10,797 nt of DNA from Methylomonas sp. (GTDB taxonomy: Bacteria > Pseudomonadota > Gammaproteobacteria > Methylococcales > Methylomonadaceae): the NCBI GenBank assembly GCA_028688235.1, contig JAQTYP010000077.1:1-10797 (forward strand), read 5' to 3'. A program made the position numbers and the translations under genes. The notes under the pieces were generated by a model. That model made no database searches. It worked only from the letters and a program-made list of their open reading frames with translations, and was not told the origin of the DNA. Positions 5,433-10,797 of the stretch are shown here, piece by piece. Within the stretch, counting starts at the first letter, position 1, and each line of letters opens with the position of its first letter.

Positions 5433-8132
5433 TTACTCGAAGCTGTAACTAAAATCCCCATCCTGCACGCTGACATGCACCCTATCGATAGCTTTGCCTT
5501 CCATCATCCTAGTCAAGAACTCCTCGCTGATCCTGGGCAATACGGTGTTGGTCAAGATCGCGTCTATCATGCGGCCGCCGCTTTCCAGCTCGGTGCAACG
5601 GCTGGCTATCAGTTTGATGACCTCGTCGTCGTAGCTGAACGGCACTTTGTGGCTTTCGGCGATGCGTTTTTTGATCCGGCCAAGCTGTAGGCGGGCGATG
5701 GCGCCTATCATTTCGTCGCTCAGAGGATAGTAAGGAATCACGACCAGGCGGCCCAATAATGCTGGCGGGAAAACTTTCAACAAGGGTTCGCGCAAGGCTT
5801 TGGATATGCCTTCCGGATCCGGCATCAGTTCGGGATCGCTGCAAAGGCCGGCGATCAAATCGGTGCCGGCATTAGTGGTCAACAGAATCAAGGTGTTCTT
5901 GAAATCGATCACCCTTCCCTCGCCGTCTTCCATCCAGCCCTTATCGAACACCTGGAAGAATATCTCGTGCACGTCGGGATGAGCTTTTTCGACTTCGTCC
6001 AGCAACACCACGCTATAGGGCCTGCGGCGAACCGCCTCGGTCAAAACCCCGCCCTCGCCGTAACCGACGTAGCCCGGAGGCGCGCCTTTCAAGGTCGATA
6101 CGGTATGGGCTTCCTGGTATTCGCTCATATTGATCGTGATGACGTTTTGTTCGCCGCCGTAGAGCGTTTCGGCCAAAGCCAGCGCGGTTTCGGTCTTGCC
6201 GACGCCGGAGGTGCCGGCCAGCATGAAGACGCCTATCGGCTTATTCGGATTATCCAGGCCGGCGCGCGAGGTTTGAATGCGCTTGGCGATCATTTCCAGC
6301 GCATGGCGCTGACCGATGATGCGCTGTTCCAGCAAATCCGGCAGCTTCAGCACCGTTTCTATCTCGTTCTTGACCATGCGGCCGACCGGGATGCCTGTCC
6401 AGTCCTGCACGACGGCGCCGACGGCTTGTTGGTCCACAGTCGGCAGTATCAGCGGCGTATCGCCTTGGCGTTCGTGCAATTCGTTTTGCAGGGTTTTCAG
6501 CTCGGCCAACAGCGCATCGCGGTCTGCCGTATCGGCTTCCGCTGCTTGCCCTTCCCCCGCCGGCGCAGCGGCATCGACCGCATGGCCCGCGGAACGCAAT
6601 TTTGCGCGCAAATCCAGAATCTTGGCGACCAATTCCTTTTCGGCGTTCCAGCGCTCTTCCAATACAGCGAGTCTGGCGGTCTCGTCCGCCAGTTTTTCGC
6701 TCGCCAAGCGCTCCCGTTCCGCAACCTCGATGCCGACCGCCTTTTCCCGGCCTATGATTTCCAGCTCGGTATTCAAGGCGTCTATACGTTTACGGCAGTC
6801 GTCTACCTCGGCAGGCACCGCGTGCTGGCTAATCGCGACTCGCGCGCAAGCGGTATCCAGCAGACTGACCGCCTTGTCCGGCAATTGCCGTGCCGGAATG
6901 TAGCGATGCGACAACTTGACGGCGGCTTCCAAAGCCTCGTCCAGCACCTGCACCTTATGGTGTTTTTCCTGCACGGAAACCACGCCGCGCATCATGCGGA
7001 TGGCTTTTTCCTCGCTGGGTTCCAGTACCTGCACGACCTGGAAGCGGCGGGTCAACGCCGGATCTTTCTCGATGTGCTTTTTGTATTCCGCCCAGGTGGT
7101 CGCGGCAACGGTTCTAAGCTTGCCGCGCGCCAAGGCCGGTTTGAGCAAATTGGCGGCGTCGCCGGTACCCGCGGCACCGCCGGCGCCGACCAGCGTATGG
7201 GCTTCGTCTATGAACAGGATGATAGGCTTGGGCGAAGATTGCACTTCCTCTATGACCTGACGTAAACGGTTTTCGAATTCGCCCTTCATGCTGGCACCGG
7301 CTTGCAACAAGCCGACGTCCAGGGTACGCAAACTAACGTCACGCAAGGAAGGCGGGACGTCGCCGGCAACGATTTTTTGCGCAAAGCCTTCCACGACGGC
7401 GGTCTTGCCGACGCCGGCCTCACCGGTCAAGATAGGATTGTTCTGGCGGCGACGCATCAATATATCGATCACTTGCCGAATTTCTTCGTCGCGGCCGACG
7501 ATAGGGTCCATCTTGCCCTGGCGAGCCATCTCGGTCAGATCCACGGTAAATTGTTTGAGGGCTTCTTGCTTGCCCATCTGGGCTGGCGCCATCGCGCCGC
7601 TGGCTTCTCCCGGTGCTGCACCTGATTGGAAACCGTCGGTCGCGGCCAATCCGTCTTCGGGCGAGCCGCCGACTATCTTGTCGAATTCGTCGCTCAACTC
7701 GTCGGGTTTTATTTTTTCGAATTCGCGCGAGATGCCGAGCAACTCATTGCGTAAACCTTTGGTTTTGAGCATACCGACGACCAAATGGCCGCTACGCACC
7801 TGACCTTCGCCGAACATCAGCGTACCGTACACCCAGCCGCGCTCGACCGCTTCCTCGATGTGGGGCGAAAAATCGGATATCGAAGTCGAACCGCGCGGCA
7901 ATCGGTCCAATGCCTGAGTGACGTCCTTGGCCAGCACCGATACATCGAGTCGATAATGTTTGGCTATCCTTTGCAGGTCGGAATCGGGCAGTTGCAACAA
8001 TTGACTAAGCCAATGCACCAGTTCGACGTAGGGATTGCCTCTGAGCTTGCAAAACACCGTCGCACCTTCGACGGACTTGTAGCAAACTCGGTTTAATTTT
8101 CCAAACAGCTTAACTCGGCTAATTTCTGCCAT
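5433..8132 (-). CDS. tssH: T6SS AAA+ ATPase TssH (ClpV), sheath disassembly
   Basis: ClpV is a cytoplasmic hexameric unfoldase that binds the TssC N-terminus of contracted T6SS sheaths and pulls them apart so that subunits can be reused. The 899-residue product has a Clp N-domain (about 1-160) that binds substrate. Next is AAA1 with Walker A GEAGVGKT (237-244), Walker B FIDEAH (307-312) and TRRF (361-364), followed by a charged coiled-coil-like insertion (about 440-555). AAA2 has GTSGVGKT (640-647), LLDEVEKAHPD (710-720) and a C-terminal GGRMID sensor-2 region (852-857). Both nucleotide sites look intact. The N-terminus (AEISRVKLFGKLN) and the neighbouring tssG and tssF separate it from the chaperone ClpB. 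Residues 160-192 are a low-complexity Gly/Ala linker. A GGGA about 8 bases upstream supports the start. It follows tssG by 40 bp, consistent with one operon. Confidence 0.97.
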   Translation of the reverse strand: MAEISRVKLFGKLNRVCYKSVEGATVFCKLRGNPYVELVHWLSQLLQLPDSDLQRIAKHYRLDVSVLAKDVTQALDRLPRGSTSISDFSPHIEEAVERGWVYGTLMFGEGQVRSGHLVVGMLKTKGLRNELLGISREFEKIKPDELSDEFDKIVGGSPEDGLAATDGFQSGAAPGEASGAMAPAQMGKQEALKQFTVDLTEMARQGKMDPIVGRDEEIRQVIDILMRRRQNNPILTGEAGVGKTAVVEGFAQKIVAGDVPPSLRDVSLRTLDVGLLQAGASMKGEFENRLRQVIEEVQSSPKPIILFIDEAHTLVGAGGAAGTGDAANLLKPALARGKLRTVAATTWAEYKKHIEKDPALTRRFQVVQVLEPSEEKAIRMMRGVVSVQEKHHKVQVLDEALEAAVKLSHRYIPARQLPDKAVSLLDTACARVAISQHAVPAEVDDCRKRIDALNTELEIIGREKAVGIEVAERERLASEKLADETARLAVLEERWNAEKELVAKILDLRAKLRSAGHAVDAAAPAGEGQAAEADTADRDALLAELKTLQNELHERQGDTPLILPTVDQQAVGAVVQDWTGIPVGRMVKNEIETVLKLPDLLEQRIIGQRHALEMIAKRIQTSRAGLDNPNKPIGVFMLAGTSGVGKTETALALAETLYGGEQNVITINMSEYQEAHTVSTLKGAPPGYVGYGEGGVLTEAVRRRPYSVVLLDEVEKAHPDVHEIFFQVFDKGWMEDGEGRVIDFKNTLILLTTNAGTDLIAGLCSDPELMPDPEGISKALREPLLKVFPPALLGRLVVIPYYPLSDEMIGAIARLQLGRIKKRIAESHKVPFSYDDEVIKLIASRCTELESGGRMIDAILTNTVLPRISEEFLTRMMEGKAIDRVHVSVQDGDFSYSFE

Positions 8133-8172
8133 GATTCATTCCCGTTAATTATTGATTTTTATGGATTGTTTA

Positions 8173-9237
8173 TCAAACCGCACTTAGTTGAACGTAGGGA
8201 TTGAGCGTCAAATCGCCGGCATCGCTCTGCACCGGCCTAGGCCCGAGCCACATGCTCCATCCCAGTTGAGCCACCCCATTCATACAGGAGCCATGTTCAG
8301 AACGAGGTCGTCCCAGCGACATTTCTTCAGGTACTTGGTCATGCCGCAAGATCAAATTCATATCCCACACAAACTCGTCGCCGACATAATTACGCACGAT
8401 GGCCGTCAATTGCGCCAGCGCGGCGGCGCCCGGCAACAGTGACAGATATTGTTGGAGCGATAACGGACCCAGTATCAATCTGAATTTATGCTGACAACCC
8501 CAAACATAGGCACCCAACACGGCCGATTGACCAAGGCTAGCCACTTTCGGCGACGTCCCCAGCAAGCTATGTTCTTCCTGTTGAATTTCCATCCATTCGC
8601 CGACGAACTCCTCTATCCTGACATTCAGTCGCAAAATGTCCGCAATGATTGCTTGCAAACCGTCGGGATTTTTTGCGTGTTGCGACAAACGTCCGGCATA
8701 AAAGCGCTTGGCGCGGTCAGACAAGTCATCACGTTGGTCGAACGCCTTACCTGCAAGTCCCATCAGAGCATCGACATAAAACGGAAAACGATCGGAATCC
8801 GGCCTGTCGTAGGCGACTTCCGGCCGGGAGTCGGCCCAGGCCCTATAAAACAAGCACAGCATGCGGTGATGAAAAATATCCGCAAATGCGGCGAAAGTGG
8901 AATCATGATGATTCCTGAGCCTATCACGCGCATATTCGGTCAAATGCAGAGGCAAGGCGCCTTGCGGGCCGAATAAACCGAAAAAATTGACTTCCAGCCG
9001 AGGGGCAGAGCTACTATCGGACGTATAGGAAGATATCGCGGCGGGAGGAAATCGAAGTTCGGGCACTTGGCCTAGGCGAACAGGATCGTCCTTGGCCTTC
9101 AAACTGCTGCCGAGCTTGGGTTTTTCGGGATGCAGCGTTTCGATCAAGCGCAAGGTGTCGAAGAAATCGAAACGATAGGCCGCTCGTTCCAGCTCGGCGC
9201 TTAAAATATGTGACGACGCCCGATTCTCGCCGGCCAT
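8173..9237 (-). CDS. tssG: T6SS baseplate subunit TssG (ImpH/VasB)
   Basis: TssG joins two copies of TssF to form the wedge of the T6SS baseplate, the platform on which the tail sheath assembles in the cytoplasm against the membrane complex. The 354-residue product has the usual length and signatures: YRFDFFDTLRLIE (21-33), LRFPP (61-65), the hallmark FFGLFGPQGALPLHLTEY (85-102), and FHHRMLCLFYRAW (122-134). The start at 9237 is well supported by a GAGGTGG ribosome site 4 bases upstream. It lies inside the 3' end of tssF, giving a 37-bp overlap and probable translational coupling. The stop is TGA at 8173-8175, followed 40 bp later by clpV. Confidence 0.96.
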   Translation of the reverse strand: MAGENRASSHILSAELERAAYRFDFFDTLRLIETLHPEKPKLGSSLKAKDDPVRLGQVPELRFPPAAISSYTSDSSSAPRLEVNFFGLFGPQGALPLHLTEYARDRLRNHHDSTFAAFADIFHHRMLCLFYRAWADSRPEVAYDRPDSDRFPFYVDALMGLAGKAFDQRDDLSDRAKRFYAGRLSQHAKNPDGLQAIIADILRLNVRIEEFVGEWMEIQQEEHSLLGTSPKVASLGQSAVLGAYVWGCQHKFRLILGPLSLQQYLSLLPGAAALAQLTAIVRNYVGDEFVWDMNLILRHDQVPEEMSLGRPRSEHGSCMNGVAQLGWSMWLGPRPVQSDAGDLTLNPYVQLSAV

Positions 9238-10797
9238 CTGGCCACCTCGCCACGATCGGTGGAACGAACGACGGTTTCGACAAACGAATTGATCGAAACA
9301 TAGTTCGCGAATAATTGTTCCAACACCTTGCCCATCAGGAAAAAACCGCCCCCTTCGAATGCCGATTCATCGATCAACACAGACACTTCCAGCCCCCGCC
9401 CAAAAACGATAGGCCCTTTGGTGTCTATGCGTCTGACTACATTTTTGGCATTGACCGATACCACCCCTTCTATCTGTTTTCTTTTCGCCGAATCACGCTG
9501 GTCGGCATAAAGGCTCAATAATTCGCGCAGGGCAACGGCCCCCTGCTTGGCATCGGTATCTATCAGCGACAGATAATTCAGCGACAGATGGCTGATCAAG
9601 CGCCAGACAGTATCCCCTTCGTAAGCGGCCGACAACGGCCGGGTCGGTCCCACGATACAATGGATGGCTTTGACCGGCGCATTGATCTGCAAGGTGAAAT
9701 CGGTGTCACCGATGCCGACCGGCATAATCAACGGCAAATCGCGGTTCGTGCACAGCGTTTCCAAGCCTAGCATCGTAATCTCGGGCGAAAACGGCACCAA
9801 TGCGCCATCGACCAGGGAAACGAACAACTCGCTGCCGATATAGCTGGAACGAATGCCCTCCCGGCGTTGCTTCGAAGACAATAGGCGCTTACGCCGATTC
9901 AGCGTGTAAAAAGCCGTTTCTGCCTGGCCTTGATAAGCGCTACGCGAGCCGTAGAACGGCAAAAAACTCTGTTCCGTCAGTTTTTCGTTTCCGTATCCCG
10001 TAACCTGTTCGACGCTGTAAATCTCGTAATCCATAGGCCGCGTGCGGTCCACGACGATATGAAATTCGGACTGGCTGGGATCGACATGGACGCGGTCCGT
10101 GCGCTTGACAAACAGATTGATTGCCGGCACGCAAAACAAGGCGAAATTCGATTTGTCTAATGCATGTATCAGATTGGCGTCACTGCGCTCGAGTAAAACG
10201 AACAATTCCAGCTCATTGCCGTCGCAGGCATTTACCAGGGTATCGAGCCCCGATAATTCGGCGAATAAATAACGTTCGGGAAAGGCAAAATATTCCTGCA
10301 ACATGCGATAACCGTCGAACGAGCGCGGCGTATTGCGCAACATCGCTTCGTCCTGTTCGAAACCCATGCCGCGCACGCGGCCTTTTTCGCCGGAATACTC
10401 GACGTGCGCCGTTCCGTTCCTGGAATACTTGCAAGCCATTCCTTTACTATTCGCCAACAATTGCTCGTAAAGACGGTAAGGAATGCCGCCCGTACCGCGT
10501 AGAAACAGCGACAGGCTGTCCAACGCCATCTTGTTGAACGGGACGTCTGCTGTACTGCGCAGCACGATACGAATCGCGGCTTTGACATTGGCCAAATGTT
10601 TGGCCGAAGACAGGCCGCAAGCGGAAACCGCTGCCAATGTAGGCAAATACTCGGCCTTACTAATCTCCAATGGAAAGAGTTTTAACGGGTGAGCCGTTTG
10701 ATATTCGCAAGCCGTCTGCTCGCCCTTGCCTATCTGGCTGCGTAACGAAGTACCCTTCGGAATCGAAAATCCTTCGGACAGACCCGATTCGGTCAAA
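9201..10797 (-). CDS. tssF: T6SS baseplate subunit TssF (ImpG/VasA), 5' end outside window
   Basis: TssF is the major wedge protein of the T6SS baseplate and binds TssG, TssK and TssE. The visible 531 codons have no stop and reach the window edge. The leftmost codon that could start (TTG near 10796) lies inside the conserved LTESGLSEGF segment, so about 90-100 N-terminal residues lie beyond the window. Recognisable family stretches include FPLEISKAEYLP near the visible start, EFHIVVDRTRPMDYEIYSVE in the middle, LGLETLCTNRDLP, and a C-terminus with FGRGLEVSVLIDE, VLEQLFANYVSINSF and RWPARIGRRHIF. No internal break is seen. It precedes and overlaps tssG, the usual order in T6SS clusters. Confidence 0.95.
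   Translation of the reverse strand, partial: LTESGLSEGFSIPKGTSLRSQIGKGEQTACEYQTAHPLKLFPLEISKAEYLPTLAAVSACGLSSAKHLANVKAAIRIVLRSTADVPFNKMALDSLSLFLRGTGGIPYRLYEQLLANSKGMACKYSRNGTAHVEYSGEKGRVRGMGFEQDEAMLRNTPRSFDGYRMLQEYFAFPERYLFAELSGLDTLVNACDGNELELFVLLERSDANLIHALDKSNFALFCVPAINLFVKRTDRVHVDPSQSEFHIVVDRTRPMDYEIYSVEQVTGYGNEKLTEQSFLPFYGSRSAYQGQAETAFYTLNRRKRLLSSKQRREGIRSSYIGSELFVSLVDGALVPFSPEITMLGLETLCTNRDLPLIMPVGIGDTDFTLQINAPVKAIHCIVGPTRPLSAAYEGDTVWRLISHLSLNYLSLIDTDAKQGAVALRELLSLYADQRDSAKRKQIEGVVSVNAKNVVRRIDTKGPIVFGRGLEVSVLIDESAFEGGGFFLMGKVLEQLFANYVSINSFVETVVRSTDRGEVARWPARIGRRHIF

Noticed and set aside
5967..7265. A 432-codon open frame on the plus strand opposite clpV, and several shorter ones nearby
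   Set aside because: It is antisense to an intact, strongly conserved ClpV frame, and its translation has no recognisable domain. Long antisense frames are common opposite GC-rich coding sequence.
5433..8132. Identification of the large ATPase as the disaggregase ClpB
   Set aside because: The N-domain, the long linker and insertion, and the immediate tssG/tssF neighbours all fit ClpV, not ClpB.
8488..8976. A 162-codon plus-strand frame opposite tssG
   Set aside because: It is antisense to the conserved TssG frame and has no domain or plausible ribosome site.
10794..10796. TTG at the right edge as the start of tssF
   Set aside because: It falls inside the conserved LTESGL segment of TssF, so it is an internal leucine and the gene continues beyond the window.
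1..10797. CRISPR array, tRNA, rRNA, transposase or integrase
   Set aside because: No regularly spaced direct repeats, tRNA-like cloverleaf, rRNA sequence or transposase/integrase motifs were found. The only mobile-like signal is the palindromic element at 928-1076.

Overview
The window suggests a gammaproteobacterium of moderate GC content. The compact palindromic repeat at 928-1076 and the mix of an isolated [NiFe]-hydrogenase maturation gene with a type VI secretion system (T6SS) cluster would fit a methanotroph of the Methylomonas/Methylobacter type. That placement is a recollection-based inference and was not tested by any search.

Layout: (1) 1-810, minus strand: the first 270 codons of an AEC-family (auxin efflux carrier-like) membrane transporter that runs off the left edge. 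(2) 811-1143: a non-coding divergent spacer dominated by a nested palindromic element. (3) 1144-2169, plus strand: a complete hypE, standing alone without hypD or other hyp genes in view. (4) 2170-2307: a convergent spacer with a terminator-like hairpin. (5) 2308-10797: everything lies on the minus strand and reads right to left as tssF (5' end outside the window), tssG, tssH/clpV, a 337-residue protein of unknown function, a 374-residue putative zinc metallopeptidase of the M35 (aspzincin) type, and a small coupled protein that could be its immunity partner.

The T6SS genes fit together as follows. TssF and TssG are wedge subunits of the baseplate, and TssH/ClpV is the AAA+ ATPase that disassembles the contracted TssB/TssC sheath for recycling. 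They form a tight run: tssF and tssG overlap by 37 bp, and tssG and clpV are about 40 bp apart. The three genes after clpV look like accessory cargo. The metallopeptidase has a complete HExxH plus NAD zinc-site signature, and its stop codon overlaps the start of the small downstream gene (ATGA), the layout expected of a toxin and its antidote. The 337-residue gene before it is toxin-like in its position and in some C-terminal motifs, but it has no evident immunity gene. A 369-bp AT-rich non-coding stretch follows it instead. No vgrG, hcp or PAAR gene lies in the window, so how this cargo is loaded cannot be seen here.

The most interesting part is the 2308-5321 cargo block: a candidate metallopeptidase effector/immunity pair plus an unassigned candidate toxin placed directly behind clpV.
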